Assembly (NCBI GenBank): GCA_002437905.1
Contig: DJRT01000010.1
Span: 24,643 to 88,642 of the forward strand
Source of the DNA: Ruminococcaceae bacterium UBA6353
GTDB lineage: Bacteria; Bacillota; Clostridia; Oscillospirales; Acutalibacteraceae
DNA length: 64,000 nt
Direction: 5' to 3'
Shown: piece after piece, positions 1-8,053 of the stretch
Layout: every line of letters starts with the position of its first letter
How positions within the stretch are numbered: the first letter of the stretch is position 1
Position numbers and translations under genes: made by a program
Notes under the pieces: generated by a model
The model's input: the letters and a program-made list of their open reading frames with translations, nothing else
Databases searched by the model: none
What the model was told of the DNA's origin: nothing

Positions 1-28
1 GTGCGGGCGGCTGTTTTTATCGGCATCT

Positions 29-757
29 TCAGGTGAAGTTCCACGGCAGGTATGCCGCCAAAACCGCCAGCAATACCGCCGGCAGCATATTGGCCACCCG
101 CACCCTTCTGCCCCACACAAGGTTTATCCCGATACAGAAGATCAAGGCCGAGCCGATGAGAGACAAATAGGAGACGGCCGTCTGCGTCATAATCGGCGAG
201 ACCAGCCGTGCCAGCAGCGTGATCCCCCCTTCGAAAACAAACACAGGAATAGCGGAAAACAGGCACCCGCGCCCCATCGAGGCAGTCATCACCGCCACAA
301 GGATACAGTCCAGAACCGACTTGACCGCCAAAGTGGAGTATTCCCCCGTTAGGCCGTCCTGAATGGCCCCCACAATGGCCATAGCCCCGACAGAAACCGT
401 CAGCGATGCCGTGACAAAGGCATCAACAAAGCCCGCGTCCCCGCTGCTGCCGGTCTTCCGTTTCAGCCATTCGCCGAACCGTTCAAAGCCCCGTTCGATC
501 CCCAGCAGTTCGCCGATCACCGTTCCGACAGCAAGGCAAAGCACCAGCAGCATGGATCTTCCGCTGTGCAGCTGTGTCTGCTCCACCGTCAGCATCCCCT
601 CCATTGCCCCGGCAATAGCGATAAACAGAACACTGACCCCACAGGCCTTATTCAGCGCCTCCTGCTGCTCGGGCCTGAAGCGCCTGCCCACAAGCTGCCC
701 GGCCAGGCCGCCCACCAAAATACCGGCGCTGTTCAATAGTGTTCCGAGACCGATCAT
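29..757 (-). CDS. DUF554 family membrane protein
   Basis: This 242-residue protein is almost entirely hydrophobic, with about seven predicted membrane segments. It begins MIGLGTLLNSAGILVGG, the usual N-terminus of the DUF554 (YdfK-like) family. I start it at the ATG whose complement ends at 757, because a purine-rich GGAAGAGGG lies about 10 bases upstream and family alignments begin there; an upstream ATG would add 20 atypical residues. The family is thought to be a transporter-like inner-membrane protein, but no substrate is established. It is transcribed leftward, away from the tRNA gene, as a single gene within the window. Family assignment is fairly secure; function is unknown. Confidence 0.8.
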   Translation of the reverse strand: MIGLGTLLNSAGILVGGLAGQLVGRRFRPEQQEALNKACGVSVLFIAIAGAMEGMLTVEQTQLHSGRSMLLVLCLAVGTVIGELLGIERGFERFGEWLKRKTGSSGDAGFVDAFVTASLTVSVGAMAIVGAIQDGLTGEYSTLAVKSVLDCILVAVMTASMGRGCLFSAIPVFVFEGGITLLARLVSPIMTQTAVSYLSLIGSALIFCIGINLVWGRRVRVANMLPAVLLAVLAAYLPWNFT

Positions 758-884
758 GGTTTTTGTTCCCTCTTCCTGTGTTTTGTCTGCCCCATACAAT
801 AGCACAAAAGCCCACACAACGCAAGCATCTCCTGCAGCCGGATGCAGCGGCGCAATTTTTTCGAAGAAAACTGCAAATTGCGGC

Positions 885-913
885 TTGACAAGTCAGACAA
901 ATTTTGCTATAAT
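885..913 (+). promoter_or_regulatory. Consensus promoter of tRNA-Gly
   Basis: The -35 box TTGACA (885-890) and the -10 box TATAAT (908-913) are both perfect sigma-A consensus and are 17 bases apart. Transcription would start about 25 bases before the tRNA gene. Confidence 0.85.
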
Positions 914-945
914 CGTGTGCGTCGTCAGGAAACGGCAACCGATAT

Positions 946-1021
946 GCGGCTGTAGCTCATCTGGTAGAGCGCCACCTTGCCAAGGTGGAGGTAGCGAGTT
1001 CGAGCCTCGTCAGCCGCTCCA
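946..1021 (+). tRNA. tRNA-Gly (anticodon GCC)
   Basis: A complete cloverleaf can be drawn. The acceptor stem GCGGCTG pairs with CAGCCGC. The D arm contains GCTC...GAGC. The anticodon stem CCACC/GGTGG closes the loop TTGCCAA with anticodon GCC, and the T arm is GCGAG-TTCGAGC-CTCGT. The 73-nt body ends at 1018 and an encoded CCA follows at 1019-1021. A perfect promoter precedes it and a terminator follows, so it appears to be a single-gene transcript. Confidence 0.95.
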
Positions 1022-1023
1022 AC

Positions 1024-1055
1024 AAAAAGGACTTTGCGCAGGCAAGGTCCTTTTT
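1024..1055 (+). terminator. Terminator after tRNA-Gly
   Basis: The arm GGACTTTG (1029-1036) pairs with CAAGGTCC (1043-1050). It is flanked by AAAAA before and TTTTT after, giving a strong intrinsic terminator. Confidence 0.85.
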
Positions 1056-1110
1056 CCATCACTCCCTGCTGTACGCAGCCGCGGCGGCAGGATGCGAGAG
1101 GAGAGGCACC

Positions 1111-1641
1111 ATGAACATCTGGCACGATATCAACCCCAAGCGGATCACCAAGGACGACTTTATGGCCGTGATCGAGATCGGCAAGGGCAGCAAATGCAAG
1201 TATGAGCTGGACAAGGAGACCGGTGTGCTGCGGCTTGACCGCATCCTGTACACCTCCACCCACTATCCGGCCAACTATGGCTTTATCCCCCGCACCTACG
1301 CGGATGACCTGGACCCGCTGGATGTGCTGGTGCTCTGCTCGGAGAGCCTTTACCCTATGACAACGGTGCGGTGCTACCCCATCGGCGTAATCTCCATGAT
1401 TGACAACGGGCGGTTCGACGAGAAGATCATCGCCATTCCGTTCAATGATCCTACCTATAACACCTACACGGACATCGCGCAGATCCCCACGCACATCTTT
1501 GAGGAGATGTCCCACTTCTTCCGCGTGTACAAGGAGCTGGAGGGCAAGCAGACAGCGGTAAATGAAGTGAAAAATGCCGAGGAAGCCAAGGCCGTGATCG
1601 AAAAGGCCATCAACAGCTATGTGGAAAACTACTGTAAGTGA
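1111..1641 (+). CDS. ppa: Inorganic pyrophosphatase (family I)
   Basis: This 176-residue soluble enzyme hydrolyses pyrophosphate to two phosphates and so pulls biosynthetic reactions forward. It begins MNIWHDINP and carries the family I signature in DLDPLDVLVL, where aspartates bind catalytic Mg2+; the nearby YGFIP segment is also typical. Length fits bacterial family I enzymes. The ATG at 1111 follows a purine-rich GAGAGGAGAGG. The gene may lie downstream of the tRNA terminator on its own transcript. Its last codons overlap the start of a broken acetyltransferase gene. Assignment is secure from the metal-binding motif. Confidence 0.92.
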   Translation: MNIWHDINPKRITKDDFMAVIEIGKGSKCKYELDKETGVLRLDRILYTSTHYPANYGFIPRTYADDLDPLDVLVLCSESLYPMTTVRCYPIGVISMIDNGRFDEKIIAIPFNDPTYNTYTDIAQIPTHIFEEMSHFFRVYKELEGKQTAVNEVKNAEEAKAVIEKAINSYVENYCK

Positions 1642-2136
1642 GGCGGAACCGGCCGGCTGCATCCGGCCGGCCACAGCAGACGATCTGCCGGCCATCAACG
1701 CCATCTACGCCTACGCCCGCCGCTTCATGGCGGAAAACGGCAACCCCACCCAGTGGGGGACGCATTTCCCGCCGCCGGCACTGCTGCAGCAGGATATTGC
1801 CGCCGGCCACCTGTATGTGATGAGCAGGACGGGCAGCCGCACGGGGTGTTTGCCCTGATCATCGGCCCGGATTCCTCTTATGCGGTCATCCGGGACGGCG
1901 CCTGGCTTTCCGATACCACATACGGCACCATCCACCGCATTGCCGGCGATGGCCGGGTACACGGCCTCCTGACCCTGGCGGTCAACTACGCCGCCGGACA
2001 GATCCGCCACCTGCGTATTGACACCCACGAAAACAACCGTATCATGCAGCACCTGATCGAAAAAAACGGCTTCACCCGTTGCGGCATCATCCACACGGAC
2101 GATGGCACACCGCGTATCGCCTATGAGCGCCTGTGA
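1619..2136 (+). pseudogene. GNAT acetyltransferase, disrupted by one frameshift
   Basis: Two overlapping reading frames together spell one GNAT N-acetyltransferase of about 170 residues. The N-terminal part (from 1619, containing IRPATADDLPAINAIY) ends prematurely at 1858. The C-terminal part continues in another frame from about 1815 to 2136 and contains the late acetyl-CoA-binding region with HENNRIMQHLIEKNGF, the classic end of GNAT folds. Similarity to the family is continuous across the break near 1815-1835, so one base appears to be missing. This is either a recent pseudogene or a sequencing or assembly error. The start overlaps the 3' end of ppa. Confidence 0.7.
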
Positions 2137-2177
2137 CCGTTTGCCCCGGCGCATCAGGGACTGCGCCAAATGACAGA

Positions 2178-2216
2178 GAAAAACAGACCGGCAAGTGCCG
2201 GTCTGTTTTTTCTTTT
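2178..2216. terminator. Terminator between the acetyltransferase and the EF-G-like gene
   Basis: ACAGACCGGC (2183-2192) pairs with GCCGGTCTGT (2197-2206) across an AAGT loop. A T run follows on the plus strand and an A run precedes, so it can serve both convergent genes. Confidence 0.85.
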
Positions 2217-2220
2217 GGTC

Positions 2221-4287
2221 CTATTCGGCCGCCCTATGTGCGGCGATAATCTTATCCGCCACCGGCTGCGGCGCCTCTTCATAGCGCTCGAAAGCCAGCG
2301 TGAACCAGCCACGCCCCTGCGTGGTGGAGCGCAGTGCGGTCGCATAATCCGCCATCTCTGCCTGCGGCACCTCAGCCTCCACACCGGTCAGGCCGTCCTC
2401 CGCCGGGTGCATCCCCAGCACACGGCCGCGCCGCTTATTGATATCACCCATGATGTCGCCGGTATTATCGGCCGGCACATACACCTGCAGCTTGGCAATC
2501 GGCTCCAGCAGGTAGGGGCCGGCCTGCTCGATGCCCGCCTTGTAGGCCAGCGCCGCTGCCGTCTTGAAAGCCATTTCTGACGAGTCCACCGGGTGATAGG
2601 AGCCATCCACCAGCGTTGCCTTGACCCCTACCAGCGGATAGCCAGCCAGTACGCCCTCGCGGGCACTTTCCTGTAGCCCCTTTTCCACCGCCGGGAAATA
2701 GTTCTTCGGCACCGCGCCGCCAAACACCTTTTCTTCAAAGATCAGCCCATCGCTCTCCGCCGGCTCAAACTCGATCCACACATCACCATACTGCCCATGG
2801 CCGCCGGACTGCTTTTTGTGCCGTCCCTGCACCTTAACCTTACGGCGGATGGTCTCGCGGTAGGCAATACGCGGCGTGGTCAGCGTCACCTCTGCGCCGA
2901 ATTTCGCCTTCAGCCGGGAAACGATCACATCCAGGTGCTGCTCACCCATACCGGAAAGCAGCAGCTCACGCGTTTCGGTATTCTGCTCCACACCGATGGT
3001 CGGATCCTCCTCGCGCAGCCGCGCAAGGCCGCTGGCCACCTTTTCCTCCTCGCCCTTCTTCACGGTGTTCACCGCCATGAACAGGCACGGTGCGTCAAAA
3101 GGCACACCGGCCAGCGTGACCGGACAATCCGCGGCACACAGCGTATCCCCCGTGCCGGTGCTCAGCAGCTTGGCCACAGCGCCGATATCGCCCGCCGCCA
3201 CATAGGGGGTCTCCTCCTGCTTTTTACCCCGCACGGTGTACAGCTTGCCCAGGCGCTCGGTCACGCCGGTGCGCGGGTTGAACAGGGGCGTGTCCGCCGT
3301 CACACGGCCGCGGATGACCTTGAAGTAGAGCATCTTCCCGACAAACGGATCCACCACGGTCTTGAAAACGACCGCCGCGGTGGGGGCATCCTCCCGCACC
3401 TCCAGCGCCACCGGCTCACCCTTGGAATCGGTGCCGGTCTCGCCGGCCACAGACTCCGCCCAGGGGGCCAGCCACAGCAGCCCGGTCAGCAGCTGATCCA
3501 CTGCCGCCAGCTCCTGCGCCGAACCGCAGAACACCGGGGCGATCTCGCCCTTGCGCACGCCGGAGGCAATGCCGTGGATCAGCTCATCCGGCGTGAATTC
3601 CTCGCCGGAGAAGTATTTTTCCATCAGCTCCTCGCTGGTTTCGGCCACTGCCTCGCACATGGCGGTGCGCAGGCCCTCCAGCCGGTGCCCCATATCCGGG
3701 ATCGGCACCGCCGTTGCCTTGCCCTGGCTGTCGTATGTATAGGCACGGTACTCCAGCAGGTTGACATAGCACTGCACCTTGTGATCCACCACATAGGGCA
3801 CCACCAGGGGGCACACCGCCGGCCCGAATTTGCTCTTCAGCTCCTCAAACACCCGGTAGAAATCGGCGCTTTCCCGATCCAGCTTATTGATAAAGAAGAT
3901 GGTCGCAATGCCCTTCTTCCTGGCCGCGGCATAGGCTTTCTCCGCGCCGACGGTCACGCCGCTTTTGCCGGAGACCACGATCACGGCGCTGCCGGCCGCC
4001 CGGATGCCCTCCCGCACCCCGCCGACAAAATCGAACAGGCCGGGGGTATCCAAAATATTGATCTTCGTATTCTTCCATTCAATCGGCACCAGCGAGGTGG
4101 ATACCGATGCCTGCCGCCGGATCTCCTCCGGATCAAAATCGCTGACGGTATTGCCGTCGGCCACCTTGCCCAGGCGGTCAAGCTGTCCGGTCAGGTAGCA
4201 GGCAGCCTCGGCCAGCGAGGTCTTGCCGGTGCCGGCGTGACCGACAAACGCAACATTACGGATGGATTTTGCAGTGTAGTTTTTCAT
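2221..4287 (-). CDS. Elongation factor G-like GTPase
   Basis: This 688-residue protein is a translational GTPase with EF-G domain order: G domain (about 1-270), beta-barrel domain II, then domains III, IV and V. The G motifs are visible: P-loop GHAGTGKT, DTPG, and NKLD. The P-loop differs from the GHIDAGKT of canonical FusA, and there is no neighbouring rpsL/rpsG/tuf, so this is the paralogous EF-G-like (EF-G2) group and not the housekeeping factor. Its role in the cell is not settled; ribosome rescue, recycling or specialised translocation are possibilities. The start has AAAGGG 9 bases upstream, and a 100-nt leader with an inverted repeat precedes it. Confidence 0.88.
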   Translation of the reverse strand: MKNYTAKSIRNVAFVGHAGTGKTSLAEAACYLTGQLDRLGKVADGNTVSDFDPEEIRRQASVSTSLVPIEWKNTKINILDTPGLFDFVGGVREGIRAAGSAVIVVSGKSGVTVGAEKAYAAARKKGIATIFFINKLDRESADFYRVFEELKSKFGPAVCPLVVPYVVDHKVQCYVNLLEYRAYTYDSQGKATAVPIPDMGHRLEGLRTAMCEAVAETSEELMEKYFSGEEFTPDELIHGIASGVRKGEIAPVFCGSAQELAAVDQLLTGLLWLAPWAESVAGETGTDSKGEPVALEVREDAPTAAVVFKTVVDPFVGKMLYFKVIRGRVTADTPLFNPRTGVTERLGKLYTVRGKKQEETPYVAAGDIGAVAKLLSTGTGDTLCAADCPVTLAGVPFDAPCLFMAVNTVKKGEEEKVASGLARLREEDPTIGVEQNTETRELLLSGMGEQHLDVIVSRLKAKFGAEVTLTTPRIAYRETIRRKVKVQGRHKKQSGGHGQYGDVWIEFEPAESDGLIFEEKVFGGAVPKNYFPAVEKGLQESAREGVLAGYPLVGVKATLVDGSYHPVDSSEMAFKTAAALAYKAGIEQAGPYLLEPIAKLQVYVPADNTGDIMGDINKRRGRVLGMHPAEDGLTGVEAEVPQAEMADYATALRSTTQGRGWFTLAFERYEEAPQPVADKIIAAHRAAE

Positions 4288-4317
4288 GGAAGCACGCCCT
4301 TTCTTCTACCCATTGGC

Positions 4318-4347
4318 GCTCATCCGGCCGTATACAGTCGGATGAGC
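4318..4347 (-). repeat. Inverted repeat in the EF-G-like leader
   Basis: GCTCATCCG (4318-4326) and CGGATGAGC (4339-4347) are perfect 9-bp complements 12 bases apart. The hairpin would lie 30 bases upstream of the start codon. No U run follows, so it is not a simple terminator. Confidence 0.6.
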
Positions 4348-4393
4348 AAGGCGAGTTGCACAAATTATTTGCACAGTCACCGCCTTTTATATG

Positions 4394-4422
4394 ATTATAA
4401 TATAAAAGCGGCGGAATTACAA
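4394..4422 (-). promoter_or_regulatory. Promoter of the EF-G-like gene
   Basis: Read leftward, the -35 box TTGTAA (complement of 4417-4422) and the -10 box TATAAT (complement of 4394-4399) are 17 bases apart, about 105 bases before the start codon. Confidence 0.65.
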
Positions 4423-4483
4423 CTGTTTTTTCCGTGATTGTTGCACAATTTTTTCGACCAAGCTTTTCGCTAAGAAACAGAGA

Positions 4484-4519
4484 CCCCGTCCTCCGCCCAA
4501 AAACGGGCGAAAGACGGGG
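4484..4519 (-). terminator. Hairpin downstream of galT
   Basis: CCCCGTC...CGCCC pairs with GGGCG...GACGGGG. The T run on the minus strand is weak, so this is a probable but imperfect terminator of the galK-galT transcript. Confidence 0.5.
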
Positions 4520-4559
4520 GAAAATAGGTGGATTGGTCATCGGCCATCCGGCCGATACC

Positions 4560-5528
4560 TTATTTATTCAGAAAACGCTGATAGGCCTCCCGCAGCTCCT
4601 TACTGGTTTCCTCCGGGCAGGTGGGGTTGCAGTGCGCCCAGGCGCCGGTCTCGCTGGAGGCGTTGAATTTGATCTTGTTCGCGCTGCGCATCGGCGGATA
4701 GAAGGCGATGTGCCAATGGAACTGCTCCGACAGATTTTCACCGTTCACCGGCTCATTGTACATGCACATCATATAGGGGAATTTGAAGCCGAACAGGCTG
4801 TCCAGCATACCGGCCGTGCAGCGCAGCGTCTCGGCCAGCACCAGCCGCTCTTCCTCATTGAACTGGGTGATATTGCTCTTGTGCTCGTTTGCCATGATAT
4901 ACACGCCATAGGGGTACTCGGAGAAAAACGGCAGGAACACCGTAAAATACGCATTGCGGAAGATCACGCGGCGGCCGTCCTTCACTTCATGATCCAGCCA
5001 GTCGCAGAACAGGCACTTGCCCTTTTCGGCATAGTGCTTCTTGGCGTTTTCCACCTCCAGCTCCAGCTTCTTCGGCAGGAAAGGATACGCATAGATCTGG
5101 CCATGCGGGTGCGGCATGGTCACGCCGACCGCCTCGCCACGGTTTTCAAAAATGAACACATACTTGACCTTCTCATCCGCGCTGAGGGTCTCATAGCGCT
5201 GCGCCCACAGATCCACCAGCTTTTTGATATGCTCGCGGGGCAGCTCCGGCAGCGTTATGGTGTGCTCCGGCGAATACAGGATCACCTCGCACTTGCCATA
5301 GCAGGGCGCCGTTTCAAAGAAATCATCCGCCACATCGTCCGGCGCGGGCGGGTTCTGCGACAGCGCCGGAAAGTCGTTATCGTACTCGTACACATCAAAG
5401 TGCTCCGGCACCTTGCCGCTGCCGGGACAGAAAGGACAGTAGTCCTTCGGCATCTGCGGCCGGTTCTGCCGGTGGGAGGCGATCATGATCCAATCGTTTG
5501 TCAGGGGATGCTTACGCAGTTCAGCCAT
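4560..5528 (-). CDS. galT: UDP-glucose--hexose-1-phosphate uridylyltransferase
   Basis: This 322-residue enzyme exchanges galactose-1-phosphate for glucose-1-phosphate on UDP-glucose in the Leloir pathway. It has the class I GalT (HIT superfamily) features: a zinc-site CPFC near residue 32, the active-site motif HPHGQ whose central histidine is uridylylated, and a second histidine pair in QFHWHIAFYP. Length matches class I enzymes. A start at 5528 has AAAGGTGA upstream. It lies 37 bases downstream of galK and is surely co-transcribed with it. No galE is present in the window. Confidence 0.93.
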   Translation of the reverse strand: MAELRKHPLTNDWIMIASHRQNRPQMPKDYCPFCPGSGKVPEHFDVYEYDNDFPALSQNPPAPDDVADDFFETAPCYGKCEVILYSPEHTITLPELPREHIKKLVDLWAQRYETLSADEKVKYVFIFENRGEAVGVTMPHPHGQIYAYPFLPKKLELEVENAKKHYAEKGKCLFCDWLDHEVKDGRRVIFRNAYFTVFLPFFSEYPYGVYIMANEHKSNITQFNEEERLVLAETLRCTAGMLDSLFGFKFPYMMCMYNEPVNGENLSEQFHWHIAFYPPMRSANKIKFNASSETGAWAHCNPTCPEETSKELREAYQRFLNK

Positions 5529-5565
5529 TGCTTATCGTCACCTTTCCAAATATGTTGCCATCATT

Positions 5566-6861
5566 TTATACGGCCAGGTCGGCTGTAACCGCCGTACCGC
5601 CGCAGGGGCGGATGCTCAGCACATGGCAGGAGCCCTCGCCAAACACCTGCTCCATACAGGTCCTGAATTCGTCCAGCTTATCCATCGGCACAAAATTCTG
5701 CGTGGTGCCGCCGAAGCCGCCGCCGTGCACACGCCACGCGCCGCAGCCGTCCAGCACCTGCTGTGCCAGCGCCAGCGCCAGCGACATGCCCTGCTCACGC
5801 ACATTGCCATTGGCGTAGATATTCTGCAGGTACTCAAAGGAGCTGTTGCCGGAGGCGATGACCAGCTGCTTGAAGGCCGCAAAATCGCCCGTCTGCAGCG
5901 CCTGCACCTGCCGGCCGACACGCTCGTTTTCATTGAAGAAGTGGATCGCGCGCAGCACCGCACGGTCGCCGTGCTTTTCCCGCAGCATACGGATGTGCCG
6001 CATCAGCTCCGCCAGGGAGGTCTGCCGCAGCACCTCCACCCCCAAAGAAGCCGCCACGGCCTTCATCTCGCCGGGCACCGCCGCATATTCGTCGGTCAGG
6101 TCGGCATGGTTGCCGCCCACATCCACAATGCACAGGGCGTAGCCGGTAGCCGCAAAATCAAAGTGCAGCTGCTCGATCACCGGCTTGGCCGGATCGGCGA
6201 AGTCGATGGTGATGATATTGCCCACCGAAGAAGCCATCTGATCCATCAGCCCGCAGGGCTTGCCAAAAAAAACATTCTCGGCATACTGGGCGATCTGGGC
6301 GATCTCCACCGCATCCACACGGCCGCCATTATACAGGTGATTGAGGATCACCCCCACCAGCACCTCAAACGCCGCCGAGGAGGACAGGCCGGAGCCCTTC
6401 AGCACATTGGAGGTGGCATACGCCTCAAAGCCGCCCGTGGCATAGCCAAGCTGGGCAAAGCGTGCCGCCGTGCCGCGGATGAGCGCCGCAGTGGAATTCT
6501 TTTCGCTTTCTACCGGGGAAAGCGTATCCAGCGATACCGTATTCAGCGGATACCCCTCCGACTGCACACAGATCGTCCCGGCAGCCGGGCGCACCACAGC
6601 GATCACATCCAGATCCACGCTGCCGGCGATCACCCGGCCGTGGTTATGGTCGGTGTGGTTGCCGCTGATCTCCGTGCGGCCGGGGGCGGAAAAGAGCTGC
6701 AGAGGCTCCTCGCCATCGCCAAAGGTGCGCACAAAGCCCTCCACCGCCGCCGCATAGCGGGCGCGCTGGGCAGCCACCTTCTCCTGCCCGTACAGACGGG
6801 CAAAGGTTTTGTCGTATTCTCCGTTGTGGATCCTGTTGAGCAAAATCGCGGACGCAGACAC
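5566..6861 (-). CDS. galK: Galactokinase
   Basis: This 431-residue GHMP kinase phosphorylates galactose at C1. The galactokinase signature GRTEISGNHTDHNHG and the ATP-binding loop KGSGLSSSAAFEVLVG are both clear, with the third GHMP motif GGGFGG near the C-terminus. I choose the GTG at 6861 because AAAGGAAG lies 7 bases upstream; an ATG 30 bases further upstream is in frame but would put this Shine-Dalgarno inside the coding region. It heads the galK-galT pair, transcribed divergently from an AraC-type regulator, which is the likely regulator of the pair. Confidence 0.93.
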   Translation of the reverse strand: MSASAILLNRIHNGEYDKTFARLYGQEKVAAQRARYAAAVEGFVRTFGDGEEPLQLFSAPGRTEISGNHTDHNHGRVIAGSVDLDVIAVVRPAAGTICVQSEGYPLNTVSLDTLSPVESEKNSTAALIRGTAARFAQLGYATGGFEAYATSNVLKGSGLSSSAAFEVLVGVILNHLYNGGRVDAVEIAQIAQYAENVFFGKPCGLMDQMASSVGNIITIDFADPAKPVIEQLHFDFAATGYALCIVDVGGNHADLTDEYAAVPGEMKAVAASLGVEVLRQTSLAELMRHIRMLREKHGDRAVLRAIHFFNENERVGRQVQALQTGDFAAFKQLVIASGNSSFEYLQNIYANGNVREQGMSLALALAQQVLDGCGAWRVHGGGFGGTTQNFVPMDKLDEFRTCMEQVFGEGSCHVLSIRPCGGTAVTADLAV

Positions 6862-6933
6862 ACAGCATCTTCCTTTCCATTTGCCCGGCATACAGCAATG
6901 CGCAGGCGTATATTCCGGTCATCTCTATATAAC

Positions 6934-6962
6934 ATTATAAAAGATGCACGAAAAAGTGCCAT
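6934..6962 (-). promoter_or_regulatory. galK promoter
   Basis: Read leftward, -35 ATGGCA (complement of 6957-6962) and -10 TATAAT (complement of 6934-6939) are separated by 17 bases. The spacer holds an operator-like dyad. Confidence 0.6.
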
Positions 6963-6963
6963 C
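6943..6963. promoter_or_regulatory. Operator-like dyad in the galK promoter
   Basis: GATGCAC and GTGCCATC flank GAAAAA, a near-palindrome with one extra base in the right arm. It covers the spacer and -35 box of galK, which would suit a repressor. Confidence 0.4.
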
Positions 6964-6982
6964 GTTTTATCTGCCATTTGTA

Positions 6983-7011
6983 TGGACAAATGTTGCATTC
7001 TGTGCTATCAT
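6983..7011 (+). promoter_or_regulatory. Promoter of the AraC-type regulator
   Basis: -35 TGGACA (6983-6988) and -10 TATCAT (7006-7011) are 17 bases apart. Transcription would begin about 20 bases before the GTG start and diverge from galK. Confidence 0.6.
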
Positions 7012-7036
7012 AGGAGCATCAGGGAGGAGGGCTACC

Positions 7037-7879
7037 GTGAAGGACGAACGCTATTCATTCAAAGACACACTGAAAGAAAATGCCGGCCTGTCCGTCTACA
7101 ACACCGGCTATGAGCGGTGCGACAGCACACACAGCTGGGGACCGGCGCTGCGGGATCACTACCTTATCCACTATGTATCCGCCGGGCACGGCAGCTTCAC
7201 CAGCAACCGCCAGACCTATTCACTGCAGACCGGCGATCTGTTCTTCGTCGCCCCCGGCCAGCTGGTCAGCTACCGCGCCGACCCCCTCGACCCCTGGGAA
7301 TACTGCTGGGTGGGGTTCAACGGCACCGACGCCCGCCGGCTGGTCACCATGGCCGGCTTTTCCGCGCAGCGGCCGGTGCTGCACACCCGGGATGCCGAGC
7401 TGCGCTCCCGCCTGCTGCGGATCGCCGAGGTCAGCGGCAATACCGCCGTGAGCGATGCCGAGATGGTGGGGTGCCTGTACCTGTTTCTCGCCCGCCTGAT
7501 CCAGCTCAACGACCAGCGTGCGGTATCCGACCCGCACCAGGAATATGTCGCCAATGCCCTGCGGTTTATGCAGTACAACTACGCCAACGATATCGGCGTA
7601 AACGACATTGCCCAGTATGTCGGCATCAGCCGCAGCCAGCTCTACCGGGCATTTCTGCAAGATTTCGGCGTCTCCCCACACAATTATCTGCAAAAATATC
7701 GCATCAATGAGGCCTGCAGCCTGCTGCGGGACGCCGGTATCTCCATCGCCGAGGTGGCCGGCTCGGTCGGCTTCAATGATCCGCTGTACTTTTCCCGGGT
7801 ATTCAAGGCCATCAAGAACTGCACCCCCTCGGAATACCAGCGCCGCAAGCAGCGCAAGGAACCCGGGTCAAAATCGTAA
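7037..7879 (+). CDS. AraC-family transcriptional regulator
   Basis: This 280-residue regulator has an N-terminal cupin-like sugar-sensing domain (about 30-150, with the HYVSAGHGSF and LFFVAPGQL strands typical of AraC N domains) and a C-terminal pair of helix-turn-helix motifs (about 185-275), ending in the diagnostic VGFNDPLYFSRVFK. I use the GTG at 7037 since AGGGAGGAGG is directly upstream. Its position divergent from galK-galT suggests that it controls galactose use, and it may bind the dyad between the two genes. The ligand is inferred from context only. Confidence 0.85.
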   Translation: MKDERYSFKDTLKENAGLSVYNTGYERCDSTHSWGPALRDHYLIHYVSAGHGSFTSNRQTYSLQTGDLFFVAPGQLVSYRADPLDPWEYCWVGFNGTDARRLVTMAGFSAQRPVLHTRDAELRSRLLRIAEVSGNTAVSDAEMVGCLYLFLARLIQLNDQRAVSDPHQEYVANALRFMQYNYANDIGVNDIAQYVGISRSQLYRAFLQDFGVSPHNYLQKYRINEACSLLRDAGISIAEVAGSVGFNDPLYFSRVFKAIKNCTPSEYQRRKQRKEPGSKS

Positions 7880-7880
7880 G

Positions 7881-7900
7881 TTTTATTGATTTTCGATAAA
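7881..7900. repeat. 20-bp repeat, copy 1
   Basis: TTTTATTGATTTTCGATAAA recurs with one change about 80 bases downstream. The arms TTTAT...ATAAA are symmetric, which suggests a protein-binding site. Confidence 0.45.
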
Positions 7901-7927
7901 CGGACGGCATAAGCCGTCCGTTTCGTT
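7898..7927 (+). terminator. Terminator of the AraC-type gene
   Basis: CGGACGGC (7901-7908) pairs with GCCGTCCG (7913-7920). It is flanked by AAA and TTT, and TTTCGTT follows. Confidence 0.8.
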
Positions 7928-7961
7928 GTGTAAAGCTCCAAAATGGGAAAATTCTTCCGAA

Positions 7962-7981
7962 TTTTATTGACTTTCGATAAA
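7962..7981. repeat. 20-bp repeat, copy 2, over the -35 box
   Basis: TTTTATTGACTTTCGATAAA differs from copy 1 by one base. It covers the -35 box of the next gene, so a bound protein would control that promoter. Confidence 0.45.
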
Positions 7982-7995
7982 TTCAGTGGTACGAT
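7967..7995 (+). promoter_or_regulatory. Promoter of the DUF4173 gene
   Basis: -35 TTGACT (7967-7972) and -10 TACGAT (7990-7995) are 17 bases apart, about 60 bases before the start codon. Confidence 0.6.
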
Positions 7996-8053
7996 TTAGG
8001 CAACGCAACCGGAAGACAGCCCTCTGCTTTCCGGAGAAAAGGAGTCTGATCGT

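Noticed and set aside
2797..4437. 546-codon plus-strand frame opposite the EF-G-like gene
   Set aside because: It is antisense to a clear GTPase gene, has no domain, no ribosome site, and a His/Gln/Arg-rich composition typical of GC-rich shadows.
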